A stretch of DNA of 64,000 nt from Branchiostoma floridae (taxonomy: Eukaryota > Chordata > Leptocardii > Amphioxiformes > Branchiostomatidae): contig NC_049994.1 in assembly GCF_000003815.2 (NCBI RefSeq), positions 1,434,626 to 1,498,625 on the forward strand, given 5' to 3'. The position numbers were made by a program, and so were the translations under genes. The notes beneath the pieces are model-generated. The model saw only the letters and a list, made by a program, of their open reading frames with translations. It was not told the origin of the DNA and ran no database searches. Shown here piece after piece: positions 1 through 11,428 of the stretch (its first letter is position 1; every line of letters starts with the position of its first letter).

Positions 1-345
1 CCCTCACTTACTCACCAACCCTTCTGATTACTCACTCACTCACTAATCTCTCACTCACCGATCTTCCTGCACTCACCAACCCTTGTTACTTACACTTACA
101 CTCACTCTCACCAACCTTCCTACTCACTCACTCACTTACTCACCCTCCCGCTCAATCACCTTCCTTCTCACTCACTCACTCATCTCTCACCCACATTCCT
201 GCTCACTCACTCATCCACATTCCTGCTCACACACTCACCAACATTCCTCCTCACTCAAACAACCCACTCAACCTCCTACTCTCTCACTCACACACTCAGC
301 CTTCCGCTAACTCACCTTCCTGCTCACTCATTAACAACTTATGTA
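1..345. repeat. CTCACTCA-rich simple repeat
   Basis: Degenerate tandem CTCACTCA and CACCAACCTTCCTG-like units run from the window edge to about 345. The open frame here is compositional and not a gene. The stretch lies in a STAT intron downstream of exon 13. Confidence 0.85.
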
Positions 346-383
346 CACTAAGAGTTGAAAATGCAATTATTGCATACACTTAC

Positions 384-476
384 AGGCTCTGCAAAGGCAT
401 TATCCCACAGGATGGTGGCCCAGGCATTAGAGTCCTGGTTCCCATGTACAATCACCACTATTGGTAAGGACATAGT
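384..476 (-). CDS. STAT (STAT5-type) exon 13, start of DNA-binding domain strands
   Basis: This 93-bp exon is flanked by a tttttttccag acceptor and a GTAAGT donor on the minus strand, phase 0 at both ends. The peptide reads [20 protein letters not shown] and continues to [10 protein letters not shown], which closely matches the STAT5 DNA-binding domain segment following the QFSVGSNELVFQV block. It exists once in the window and follows in frame from exon 12. The rest of the gene (linker, SH2, transactivation domain) must lie to the left, outside the window. Confidence 0.9.
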
Positions 477-889
477 CTGGAAAAAAACAAAGAAATGAAA
501 TAATCTAACCTACCACTTGTTATCTGTATACTGTACACTGCTTTCACACTAGCTTTGTAGTCAAGAAAGCATGTATCAATTATGCAAATTTAGCTGACAT
601 TCATTATGGCTTTAAAGTATCAATCAATGATCTGCACACGTGCACCTACATGTATGTAATACCAAAAATGAATTACGAGACTTGAGCTGTAATTACTCAA
701 CCTAAATGTTTTCCACAGTCCTGCATTTTACATTGTCTGACATGTGAGGTCCCTACGGCTCAACTGGTAGCAGCCTTACAAGTTACATCTCCTGGATACA
801 ACTATAATCTAGTTGGTGACTAGGAGACCAGGTTCAAACCCCAACAGCACTTTTGACATGAAAAGAAAAATAACTTTTATTTGCCATAC

Positions 890-3800
890 CCTGACTTGGA
901 AGACCAGCTCATTTCCACCAACACTGAACTGGGACTGGAACAAGATGGTGAACTTTTCCTCACACACCGTTTCCTGGCCTTTCTTCTCTGGTCGCTTGAT
1001 TCTCTTCAGTTGCTGCAAAGAACATGAACGATGATTTATTAAATGAATGAATGAATTAATGATGATTTATTTAAGTGTCGTGCCTTTACAGACGCCCAGC
1101 CCGCGTGGGCTTATAAGACACGTCAACAGAAAGTATAAATGAACAGACTGGAATACATGTACAAAGTAATTAGTGAACATAGGAAACACGAGCAGTACTC
1201 TCATGTCCCTAATAAACGTACCGGGACGTTTATTTTTTTCAGCCTCACAATCCACCCGGTACGTTCTTATTTTGGACGGTACGTTTATTTTTTTTCTGAA
1301 AATTGGGGCTTTGCTTAGCCAGGACCCTCAAAGAATTGAATTTTTGGGGTTTTCTGCCCACATTTCCGCGGTATTTTTGCTCAAAATTCCCTATTTTTCG
1401 GGCGAAACGGCGCGGATTTCCATGAGCGTGTACGCGTACGCGGTACTCTTTCGGTGATTTCGGTCGATCTCGCTATGACGCTACGAAGTATTATGTTGTT
1501 CTTGGGGGAAAATAAAACACCACACTGACGTTTTGAAATACAATTTTTACATAAATAACTTTTAGTTTTAATTTAGTAGTAGTTTACAGTCTCTGTTTAC
1601 ATCGTAAACCAGCACTTTGCACGAGGAATTTCCCGCCGGTCTTGTGGTTCCATGCGCTTTCGGCAGCGAGGCGGAAGAGTGATTCGTTCACATAATAAAT
1701 ACTGGACGTAAAAATAACAACTATAACTTCGTTTCCCTTGTGATATGAGTTTTGACGCCGCAAATTCTCCCAAACGACAGGAATTCGTCGGTAAAAACAG
1801 CAAGTTCATAATCATTTCTAAGCATCAAACCGCCACAACTTTCCTTTGTAGATGCATTGTGCCATTATGCCGAGATGGTCACGTCGAAATAAAACTTTCT
1901 TAACGTAGGCTTATTTCTTTGACAAAAATCAACCTTAGTCTACTTTTCACATATTACTTTTAGTTAATAGATTTTAATCGTTTTATACCGTAATCACTGT
2001 ATTTTATGCTATACATCAGAAATCTTGTTGCGATATTTTACCTTGGTAAAAGTGGAGTCGTCCACTGACCCCTAGTGACCTTGTTTACAGCTGCAGCGAC
2101 GCCATGTTGGAGAAAAACCGAAAGACGGAGATTTCCATTTTTGGCCCGCGGAATACGAAAATTGGGACAGCTTACAAGCATTTCAAGAACCTAAAACATC
2201 AGATACATGAACGGACGGTCTATTTGTAAAATCTGCCCATATAGCCTTCCAGTCTGCACAGAAATGACGATGTAGAGAAGGGTAGAAGTGCAAAGAGTCT
2301 GAGATGAGAGAAAAACGCCACGTGAATTCAACAACACTTCGCATAAAATCACATAATTTTGTATAATGTTTTCTTTATTCAATGTCTCCTTCATAAAGAG
2401 TCCAAGTTGAACCGGCATCTTGCTAATGTAGTACAGAAAAAAAAAAAAAGTGATCCCCTCGTGGATAATTTACTATTTAGCGCAGCGTAACGCGGCCGGC
2501 CACGCGTCCGTGACGGCAGTGTTCGCATAGCGGCCGGACTGAAAATCGTCTGGCCGCGACCGCATTCGACAGGTGACCGCTATAGACTAATTTCTTAATG
2601 CTTAGGTCAACAGGAAAAATCCAAGGGACCGACGAAAACTGACCGCATGGCCAGTTACGTGGCCCCTATACTCAGGTGACCCTAAGGCAGGTTTCACTGC
2701 GAATTTCAACTTACCTTTTATTAAAAAATTGAGAAAACATCATGATTCGAACAAGATATCTATAGTTCTTCAGCTCATCATTTATAGAACTAACTGATGT
2801 GGTTCTTAGGCATAAATGAATAAAAAGACCTACCTGCTTATCATCTCCTTTTCTTTGGACAGAAGTAGCATGTTCACAGTTAATACATGTCAATTTGGTA
2901 ATTTTCCGGGGGGTATGTTTATTCCGGGGGGTACGTTTATTAGATATTGACGATTTGTCCGGGGGGTATGTTTATTCCGGAAGGTATGTTTATTAGGGAC
3001 ATGAGAGTAGCTGCTAAACAAACTTAGGTAACAGAAGATATGTCATGACATAATCACAGACATAAATCAAAATTAACAAACCAAGACTTCGTAGAACTAA
3101 ACAGAGTAAAACATATACAGAATATGAGGTAAACATAAGAACAGATGTATATGTGAATCATGTGACTGTATAACAAGAAGTGTGGCACAGGCACATTTGA
3201 TAGACAATGTATGTGTGCAGTTTCTTTTGTGGTAAGAGAGGAAAATATGATATTGCAATATGTAAAAAGATTTACTGCAAGAAAGTATACACAGATACAT
3301 TATCTCTCTCTGACACTTCTGTCTCATGTTGTAATTCTGACAGTTCCTTCAAGGTCCATTTTGCAAAGCAATAAAAGTATAAAAATTCCCTACCAATTTA
3401 CCTCTAGATAGAAAGTGATTACTGCAAAGAAGGTGACCCTCAACAAATTTCCATACCTTGAATACTGTCATGCCAGTTAACTCTTTTGGCAATTATTTCA
3501 ATTTGTATCTGCCTATAGTTGTACTATTTTTCCAGCAACACATGGAGCTGTCATTATCTTAATTAAAAATGGAGGCATTGTTTTGGTGTGTCTTTGTGTA
3601 CATGTGTTTGTGTTTCTCGATATTTGTGGCCAGCAAAACCTTCGAACCCTGGGTGGATTGTAATGATATTTGGTTTATGGATAGCGGTTGGGGAGGTGAA
3701 AGTTAAGGTAATTTTTGGATAACGGTGGTGTACATGTATGACCTTGGTACTACAGCAGAATTTCTGTCCTGGACAAGCTATGGTCTTGATATTTTGGTGG

Positions 3801-6800
3801 CAGATAGTTTTTGCTGTATGTTTGGGACTCTTGGCGGGTTGCTCTGGAACTGCAGGGGGATTCTATTTTAAAAACCATGTTGAAAGATACTGGTAATACA
3901 TAATTACCATGTTCCTAAATGTGACTCCCAGGATCCTGGTTGCCTGATGATACTCCATCACTCCTGTGTTGTTCAAGATTTCTCCACTGTTGTCATTGCT
4001 ATGGAGGAAAGTGTGCCACAAAAACAGTTTAACTTCTTATTAACAGTCAAGTTGAGGATAAGTAATTCCTTGTAATACGTGGTCTATTCAAATTTTGCAT
4101 CCATACAAATTCACGATTTAATTTTTCATTTGCAATTTATCATGGATAACCTCTTCTGGAAACACTAATCAACTTACTCCTTGATCCTCTCATTTCTCAG
4201 CAGTGCTCTTGCTTGGTTTTCACTGCAGAAAACAAGGATCATTGTCAGTAGTTATAAACTTGAATGTACATATTGTATTGTCTATTGCCATAATCATAAA
4301 GAAAAGAGTGCATGTAAATGATATAAGCTCCTTGCTTAGAGGTGTTGGCTATGAAGCTTCTGAGGCCCTGACAAGTGGATGGGCTGATAGTAGTCAGGCC
4401 AAGTGAAGTAGTGTTTTTCGCCTGTCTGTGTTTGTGTCTATCTGTAACATTGTGTTTCTACAATTCCCAACTGTAGCATCAGCACACATTTTCAGCTCTT
4501 TTTGTCACTTAATTGCAAACCAATGTACAATGATTAAGATTCAACAGAGACTTGCAGTTATCTGTTGTTGTTTAGTTTGAACCCATTCCAGGGCTCTGGC
4601 CAGCTCAAAATGTTTTTTCTGGTTTCTGGTTCTTAATGAGATTATCGTATGCAAAAGGGTGCCGACACACATCGTCAACAATAACAATAGCAAAACAAAC
4701 AATGTGTGGCTTTTACGGCCGTGGCCGGCGTCCCCAAGCCGCCTGTAGCTTCCACCAAGGATTTTTGTCCATCAAGGTTGACGGATTGGTTTTAAAATTT
4801 TTCCGTCACACGCAGCAAATTTCTGTCAATTGACAGAAAAACGGACGCTGGCTAGAGCCCTGACCCATTCGCTTCAATTTGCAAATTGCGATGAAAAAGA
4901 TTTTCTGATTTGCCATTGCAGGCAACAAATTGGCTGGCATTGATCTGCGACAAATTGGAGCCAGTTGGTGCCTGTTTGTAAACAGCTGGGGAAAGTCTTT
5001 TGTACACAGTCCCAAACTGGTGAGATACCCACTTAAAGGTGGGGTCACACATTCGTATGTTTTCAAGTCCGTGTGAGGTGCGTATGACGCTCTTAGTCTC
5101 TACCAGGCTCCACAAGTTGCCGGAAAAATAGTACAAATTGGACAAATATACTCATAACATGCCAGATGAGTTAGCTGACCGAGAAGTATGGTTAGCGACC
5201 CAGCTAACTCGTCTGACATGTTACCTGTTTATGTTTGTTATTGTAAAATTTCTATTATTTTTCCAGCGACTTGTGGGGCCTGGTGGAGGTAAATACTCTC
5301 ATGCACGCCTCATACGGACTTAAATATATACGCACGTGTGACCCCACCTTTACTCCTCTCATACCTGATGATAGTGGCCTTCACGTTAGGTGGGTTCATG
5401 TGTACATTCAGCTTCCCTCCAACCAGCAGTCTGCAGGGAAACAACAGAAGGAAATGTGATCATTAGAATACATAACAAATCTTCTTTCAAAACCAACTAC
5501 ATTTGCAATAATCAGTTGTCAGTATAAATCTGTAATGTCATACATGTAACAGACTGTACTGATTATAAGCTGTAAAGCCAAAACACTTTATTTCCTTTCT
5601 TGTTAGACATTTCAAAGTGAGATTTATGCAAGAGGTTAAGATAAAAACAGACAGCTAGCCGACTGGCAGGAAAAATTGAATCAAGCTACATGTATATTCA
5701 TTCCCTGACACTGTGTGTACCAACGTAAAGGCTTTAAACTAATTTTCATATCTAATATTTCACCTTCAAATCCAAGTACAACCAAACTGAGCTGGTGTGG
5801 ACTAACGTCCTGTTCACATTTGGCTAAATCTAAGCAAATCAATTCCACTTTGCTATCATCGCAAAGTCACGATAACGGAGGGAAGGAAAGAAACCCCTTG
5901 CGGATGGATCAATTAAAATCAATCCCAAATTGGACTGTCCACATTCAGCAAAATCTTGTCGGCTTAATTCCAACTGGCCCTTAGATCAAATTGATTTGCG
6001 TAGTTTTTGCCGAGTGTGAACAAAGCTAGGAAGTGAGAGGTTTGATACACACCTGACTGAAGCCTGGAACCTAGTCTGGGTCTTCAGGACTTGTGGAGGC
6101 TGTTTTTCAATGATGAAGGTACTGCAAAGTTAACATAACACTCAGTTACTGTCACAGTCAGAACAGATACTGACAAGCATGTTCTAACATACTGTACTGA
6201 CTAAGCTATATAGCTTAACATGGTATCAAAACATTTTCTGTCCTTTTTCTTCACTTACTTCAGCTACTCAAAATGTGATCATCAAAGAATGGAAGACATC
6301 AAAATGTGTGTAAATCTAACATCCATCCATAACATTGACCCTGGCATTCAACCACTGGTTCTATGCATAATGAAGTCCATGTCATACCATACTTGCTTAG
6401 GTTAGTGTGATTTTTCCATGTATGTGATTTTTCTATGGGTAAATTTGGGCAGATATTGGTCCACTAGTCTGATTCAGGCTCCCAGCGACTAACCTTGCAT
6501 GAGAAGAAACAATAGATTCCAGCTAGTTTCATTTCCTGTCACCCTTTAGGGACCTTTCTATTACCTTAAACCCCGGAATTCCTGTAAGTATCCCTCATGT
6601 GCCTAGCATTCAAATACCAATACAGGGTTCTAGCCAGTGTCTATCCTTCTGTCTTTTGATGGAATTTTCCTGCTAGGGACGTACAAATTTGGCCAGCCAT
6701 TCCGTCCTCTGTGACAGGCATAAATTTTCATGTAAAGATCATATTAATTGTACCAACCTGAGTTTACAAGCAAAATAAAAGAAAATTTCAATAGTGTTTC

Positions 6801-9800
6801 AGAGGGTGTAGATGGAGCATGCCCCCTAGTCCCCATTGGATCTTAGGGCCTTTTGACAGTATTTCCATTCAAAATCCAGGGGACGGAACAAAATTCAGGC
6901 TGGCTAGAATACTGTACCGATACCAAAACCAGACAGGTGACAAAAACATTGACAGGTGACTCAGGGCTCTAGCCAGCTCGAAATTTTTTTCCTGTCAGCC
7001 AATTCCCATCGTCGCGAAAACACTATTCCAGGAGTAAGAGAGACTGAACTGAGACCTTGAAAAACGAGANNNNNNNNNNNNNNNNNNNNNNNNNNNNNNN
7101 NNNNNNNNNNNNNNNNNNNNNNNNNNNNNNNNNNNNNNNNNNNNNNNNNNNNNNNNNNNNNNNNNNNNNTTGTAATTCTGCAAATTTGATGCTGTGTAAT
7201 GCCACTCAAATACTTTCAAATTTGGTAAAATTATGTAATTCTAGTTGACATCATATATTATTGCGTGCAAGGCGGAGAGATGATTTTAAACGCCCAGTAA
7301 TGCAATACGGCTTCATGTTTGAATGTGGATGTCACGAACGCATTTCTTCCTAAAACTCAAAGCCTGATCTGAACACCGATTTTCCTTTGTACAGGTTTGG
7401 TTTGTCTGTGTCCCTGTCGACAATCAAGAAGTGTCGCTACAACATGGGGTGGGTGAAGACTAAGGCACAATACTGCCAGGTCAGTATCAATGTAATTTTG
7501 TAGTTTACAACTAAAGGACAGTGTTATTTCGTAAACTATAGTTTTCGTAAACATTGTCAAAGTTTCACACTTTCCAGTTTCGCCGCGAAAAAAGCGTGCC
7601 ATCCGTGTAACGTCACGCCGAAATGTAGTCTCCAAGCAGACCCTACGGTGCCTTAGAAATAGTATCAAAGCTGGCCAGGGACTTGGTATACGGGCACCAG
7701 GTGCCCGTTTGACTCCCATAGCCGGCTATCTCCCTTTGGCCGGCTATACTCCCTTGCCAGCTTTGAAACTATATTCTAAGGCACCGTAGGGTCTGCTTGG
7801 AGACTAGCCGAAAATGACCAACGGGGCGCCACTCTCGCGATTCGCGAGATGTGAGTTAGTGCGAGATTATGCGAGACTTGAAGGTACTAGTAAACATGGC
7901 GTCTCGGTAATCAGCGAATTTTGAACTTTCAGTGGGAAAATTAGGGCGTACCAAAGGCGTACATACCAAAAACTTGGCGTGCACTTTCTAATATTTTTAG
8001 CAAAGGGCGCCTGCTGTGCAGAGAGGAGCAAGTAAACGGTTAACTGTTATTATATGTTAACGTTAACGTTGTAACGTTATATACATAATTTTGCAATGTT
8101 GTGGTGGCATGTAAATGTCACACCTGCGTCCTCAGTCATACTGTAGTGATATGTAAATTCCATGTCATTACGACTATTTTGTTTTGTACATGTGCTTGTG
8201 TAGGCTACTGTGCTGTACAAAGTTGTTAACGTTATACTTGCAAAATTGTGGTATTTCATGAGCAATGCTAGATTTATGATAGTAGAGCATGATCTGAACT
8301 GTCATGGTTAGATCTGTNNNNNNNNNNNNNNNNNNNNNNNNNNNNNNNNNNNNNNNNNNNNNNNNNNNNNNNNNNNNNNNNNNNNNNNNNNNNNNNNNNN
8401 NNNNNNNNNNNNNNNNNCCGTGGACGGCGTCCCCAACCGCCTGGTAGCTTCCACCAAGATTTTTTGTCCCGTCAAAGGTCGACGGATTGGTTTTAAAATG
8501 TTTCAATTGACGGGAAAACGGACGCTGGCTAGAGCCCTGTGGTGACTCCCCGTACCTGGTGACCAGCTGAGACAGCAGTGCTGTGATAGTGGTGCTGAGT
8601 TCAGGCAGGATGTCAGGACCAGGCTGCTGGATGGGCAGCTGCTGCCGCTGCATCTCCACTCGCTTGATCTGCTGTCGGTTGGTCCAGATGATCTCAGCCA
8701 GGGCTTCACACCTGACAGGGAACATTAGCAATTACAGACAGCAGACTATGGCCCATTTTACATGTGCTTTAACAAGTGTGTTTTCAAAAACACCTTCAGA
8801 GACATATTAAATTTTATGAACAGCACTTGAATCCCAACCAGAGAGGATCGGTGTTTCGGAGCTGTTTTTGAAAATGCATTGTGGAGGGTTTAAATTGTAT
8901 TTACATTCATTTTCTGGAGGTGTTTTGGAAAACACCTTTCCAGAAGTGTTTCTGAAAATGCATGACAAGCGGGCCTTAGCCCCATAAAACGGTAAAAGCC
9001 TAAGTATGAACCAACAACCATAGCTATAGATGAGAGAATTGGAACTGACATAACCTACCAAGTCTCTTTTATTCAGAAAGCAAAACAAAACTCAGGTATG
9101 AGTAAACAAACAGCTCACCACTGCTGTAACAGATCCAGAGTTTCTTCCTGCGGCCCACCATTTCCCGCGAGCTGCTGTCGTCTCTTCCATTGGATGAGCT
9201 CCTCCTCTACGATTCGCTGCTGCAGTTCGCTCAGGTGGTGGAATGTTGTTCTGTGCTTCTCTGCAAGAGTCTGTACCACATTTCCTCAATTTAAGTACTG
9301 TAATAATACATGCACCCTAATTAAATATGCACTCCCGATTTGGGGCAAGTCTGCGGGACTGAAACGTAAAATGGAAACACTTAAATAAAGTATGCACCAC
9401 TTCTCCATCATTCTTTAACACATCTTGAACAAGATAAATTTTTTAATTTATTTTTATGTTTTCTTCCTTTTTCTCTGGCTAATTTTGCATGTTATTCAGG
9501 ACTTCTATACAATGTCCTTTCTTAAATTTGTACAAATGTTCCCCACTGGTATTGTCTCTACAAACTTGTGCACAAAAACAACACAGTTTTGCATCCATCC
9601 TAGAACTGCAGTAATACCTTGGCTTGCTCTATTTGAATCCCATTCAAGAACCTAAAATAAAGCAACAGCTTGCAGGACTTTTGGACTAATAGTTTTAAAA
9701 CATGCATACTTACTCAAGAGAATACTGTTAATATGAAACCAATGAGCATTTTTTTGCAGGGGAAAAGAGGAATGCTAGGGGTTTGTTGGGAGTACTAATG

Positions 9801-9927
9801 TGTGAGTGCACATGTGAGTTGGTTCTTACAATTCTCATCTGTAACAGCTGCTGGGCCTCCTGCTGTAACAGGGTGTCCACCTCTGCCTTCTTCTTAGTCA
9901 GGTTGGTCTCATTCAGCACCCTAGTGG
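890..9927 (-). CDS. STAT exons 5-12, copy A (left copy; exon 5 cut by gap)
   Basis: Minus-strand exons, 5' to 3': exon 5 9927-9830 (start lost in the gap), exon 6 9270-9119, exon 7 8711-8556, exon 8 6121-6053, exon 9 5430-5365, exon 10 4222-4178, exon 11 3998-3908, exon 12 1012-890. All have AG/GT borders and the same lengths as copy B. Recognisable blocks include [15 protein letters not shown] and [14 protein letters not shown] (coiled coil), [50 protein letters not shown] and [21 protein letters not shown] (DNA-binding domain), all STAT5-like. STATs are latent cytoplasmic transcription factors activated by JAK phosphorylation. Introns here are much longer than in copy B because of at least four transposon insertions. 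Only this copy continues to exon 13. It is likely one of two alleles of a single gene. Confidence 0.85.
1198..3007. mobile_element. 1.8-kb TA-flanked TIR element, no transposase ORF
   Basis: The left end CTCTCATGTCCCTAATAAAC and its inverted match at the right end are both flanked by TA. Subterminal copies of a GGTACGTTTATT-like motif occur near both ends. No ORF above about 95 aa is open inside, so it is non-autonomous or decayed. It sits inside a larger block (about 1027-3174) that is absent from copy B, where the flanks join directly near 15,235. Confidence 0.75.
3566..3900 (+). repeat. Dispersed repeat containing an ATGATATTTGGT block
   Basis: About 335 bp with blocks AATGATATTTGG, GACCTTGGTACTACAGCAGA and GCTCTGGAACTGCAGG. 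The allelic copy is at about 15,620-15,960. Diverged members occur at about 49,800-50,215 (same orientation) and 37,110-37,565 (opposite orientation). No TIRs or clear coding frame were seen. It is probably an old SINE or LINE-tail family. Confidence 0.6.
4589..4862. mobile_element. hAT-like MITE, 8-bp TSD ACCCATTC
   Basis: The ends are CAGGGCTCTGGCCAGC and GCTGGCTAGAGCCCTG, flanked by perfect 8-bp duplications ACCCATTC (4581-4588 and 4863-4870). Copy B has the unoccupied site, a single ACCCATTC near 16,685. An 8-bp TSD with CAGGG termini fits the hAT superfamily. It is 274 bp with no transposase. Confidence 0.9.
5036..5349. mobile_element. Harbinger-like MITE with about 45-bp TIRs, TTA target
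   Basis: The terminal inverted repeats start AAGGTGGGGTCACAC and are flanked by TTA (5033-5035, 5350-5352). Copy B has the empty site near 16,943 (ACTTTACTCC). TWA targets suggest PIF/Harbinger. The right end lies only 15 bp from the splice donor of STAT exon 9 in copy A. Confidence 0.8.
6623..6914. mobile_element. hAT-like MITE, TSD TACCAATA/TACCGATA
   Basis: The ends are CAGGGTTCTAGCCAG and CTGGCTAGAATACTG, flanked by an 8-bp duplication with one mismatch (6615-6622, 6915-6922). The corresponding place in copy B (about 17,960) lacks it. It belongs to the same terminal family as 4589-4862 but its sequence looks older. Confidence 0.8.
7070..7169. other. Assembly gap (100 N)
   Basis: Exactly 100 Ns, a nominal gap length. 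It lies inside the 6962-8539 element. Confidence 1.
7626..7806. mobile_element. Palindromic MITE, TIR TAGTCTCCAAGCAGACC
   Basis: The two arms of about 50 bp are inverted repeats (TAGTCTCCAAGCAGACCCTA ... end GGAGACTA). TA at both ends would suit Tc1/mariner. An alternative is a longer duplication, GCCGAAATG on the left against GCCGAAAATG on the right. It is nested in the 6962-8539 element. A degraded relative is visible near 26,680-26,730. Confidence 0.75.
8318..8417. other. Assembly gap (100 N)
   Basis: Exactly 100 Ns inside the 6962-8539 element. Confidence 1.
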
Positions 9928-10027
9928 NNNNNNNNNNNNNNNNNNNNNNNNNNNNNNNNNNNNNNNNNNNNNNNNNNNNNNNNNNNNNNNNNNNNNNNNN
10001 NNNNNNNNNNNNNNNNNNNNNNNNNNN
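9928..10027. other. Assembly gap (100 N) at the edge of STAT copy A
   Basis: Exactly 100 Ns. It truncates exon 5 of copy A and the element end at 10,028-10,076, so the junction between copy A and the intervening DNA is not sequenced. Confidence 1.
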
Positions 10028-10076
10028 GTCCAGAATTTAGCGTAAAGTGTTGTCAGGATCCCCCATGCAGACCCTC
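10028..10076 (-). mobile_element. Terminal fragment of the GAGGGTCTGCATG MITE family
   Basis: The block ends CATGCAGACCCTC and contains AATTTAGCGTAAAG. It is the inverted counterpart of the end of the 48,289-49,233 element. The remainder is lost in the adjoining gap. Confidence 0.7.
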
Positions 10077-10104
10077 TTCTTCTTTACGGTGGATTTTGCC
10101 TTAT

Positions 10105-10150
10105 CACATTAGTTTTGGGGTCTCCAGAGGATGTCATCCATAAAATTAAG
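10105..10150. repeat. Dispersed GATGTCATCCAT block, copy 1
   Basis: A block of about 45 bp, GAGGATGTCATCCATAAAAT and onward to GTGGCCTAACT, recurs at about 34,497-34,545 and 51,862-51,900. All three are open in one frame as EDVIH-x-IKS-x-WP or similar. The origin is unknown. Confidence 0.5.
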
Positions 10151-10344
10151 TCAGTGTGGCCTAACTAGGTAAATAAATCTATGTTGTGTTGACTTTCAGT
10201 TATTGTTCAGTAGAAATGTATAGAGACTAATCATGTTCACAAAGACCAAGTACTTTACAGGACTGGTTGGAAATGGAACATTCCAAAATACATGTTTTGT
10301 AACTTCGCATTAAAGGTATTCTTTCATATAATTCATTAATTCAG

Positions 10345-11428
10345 GTAATCCGACATATCAACAAAGAAAAGCGACTCCAATGGTGCCAACAGATGGTGAT
10401 GCAAGATGAGACGTTCGACGATGTCGTGTTTACAGATGAGACAATCATCTTCCTGGATAACCACGCCAAGCTTTGCTTTCGGAAGAGGTGGGACAAAGTC
10501 AAAGATGGGGAACTCTACTCACCAAAGTTGAAGCCGCGCCCAAAACACCCCATCAAGGTCTACGCTTGGGCAGGGATATCAAAGCGCGGACCAACTCCAA
10601 TCATCATCTTTAATGGGATAATGGACGGAGATTTCTTCTGCCGAGAAATCCTGTCCGACACTCTTAAGGACTTTCTCCAACGCGTGTACCCAGATGGCCA
10701 TCGGTTCCAACAAGACAACGACCCAAAACACCGTAGTAAGAAAGCAGTATTCAGAATGAAGAACGAAGGCATCAATTATTGGCCAACCCCAGCTGAGAGC
10801 CCAGACCTTAATCCGGCAAGTACATTTTTGTTTGAAATGTACTTAATACATACACAATACTGACATTGCTGTTGTTAGAACTTTTTATTCGGGGGTTATT
10901 ATTTTCTCAATTTCAGAATATTCTGGTACATTTGCACATTGAAATGTGTATTTTCTCAGGTTGGTATGAAATACATTGTTGTATACAAGTTAAAACATGG
11001 TGTATCACCCTTGAAGACAACACAATCCTCGAGCACATTTAAGAACCCACCACACTTATCAAAAAGAGTAGATAACCTTCTCGGTGTGAGTGGATCAAGT
11101 AAATCTGTCCAGATAAGCAACTTGTTCTGTTCAGTAGTAAAAACCTGGTGTGTTACGCCCTAAGGCGGTTTCCGGGTATGCAAAACAAACAAATCACATA
11201 TTAACACTTGTTCCCAAAACTTTTTTTTAGATTGAATGTGTCTGGCACGAACTCAAACACTTTCTGAGGAAGGAGGTCAAGCCTCGGACACTGGACGCCC
11301 TGACAGAAGGCATCTACCGCTTCTGGGACGAAAGGATGACCCCGGAGAAATGTCAGAGGTATATCGGCCATCTGAGGAAGGTGATACCTGTTGTAATCGA
11401 GCGCAAAGGCGCCCCGTCTGGATATTGA
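10345..11428 (+). CDS. Tc1/mariner-type DD34E transposase (C-terminal catalytic part), two exons
   Basis: Exons 10345-10815 and 11231-11428 give about 222 codons ending in TGA. The catalytic core is complete: FTDET (first D), FQQDNDPKH (second D), and SPDLNP joined across the intron to IECVWHELK (E). Exactly 34 residues separate the second D from the E. The intron starts GCAAGT and ends TTTTTTTTAG, a GC-AG intron, and contains a SINE fragment. The first exon has an acceptor (ATTCAG) at its left edge. The N-terminal DNA-binding part would lie upstream, possibly in the gap at 9928. No stops or frameshifts interrupt the catalytic core, so it is either recently active or selected. No TIRs were identified around it. 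Confidence 0.8.
10985..11195 (+). mobile_element. SINE-like fragment inside the transposase intron
   Basis: Blocks ACTTATCAAAAAGAGTAG, GTGTGAGTGGATCA and ACCTGGTGTGTTACG match, in inverted orientation, the SINE bodies at about 40,380-40,735 and 43,975-44,226. The tRNA-like head is missing here. The tail ends near CAAAACAAACAAA. Confidence 0.6.

Larger units (their letters stand above)
6962..8539. mobile_element. Longer hAT-like element of the CAGGGCTCTAGCC family, with two gaps
   Basis: It begins CAGGGCTCTAGCCAGCTCGA and ends with the same last ~125 bp as the 4589-4862 element (GACGCTGGCTAGAGCCCTG). The flanks AGGTGACT and TGGTGACT match at 7 of 8 positions. Copy B lacks it. Two 100-N gaps fall inside, so length and coding content are unknown. 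The right end lies 16 bp inside the intron from the donor of STAT exon 7, copy A. Confidence 0.7.

Noticed and set aside
83-310. 75-aa ORF
   Set aside because: Lies in CTCACTCA simple repeat.
4589-8539. ORFs running into N gaps and across MITEs in copy A introns
   Set aside because: Translated gaps (X runs) and transposon ends explain them.
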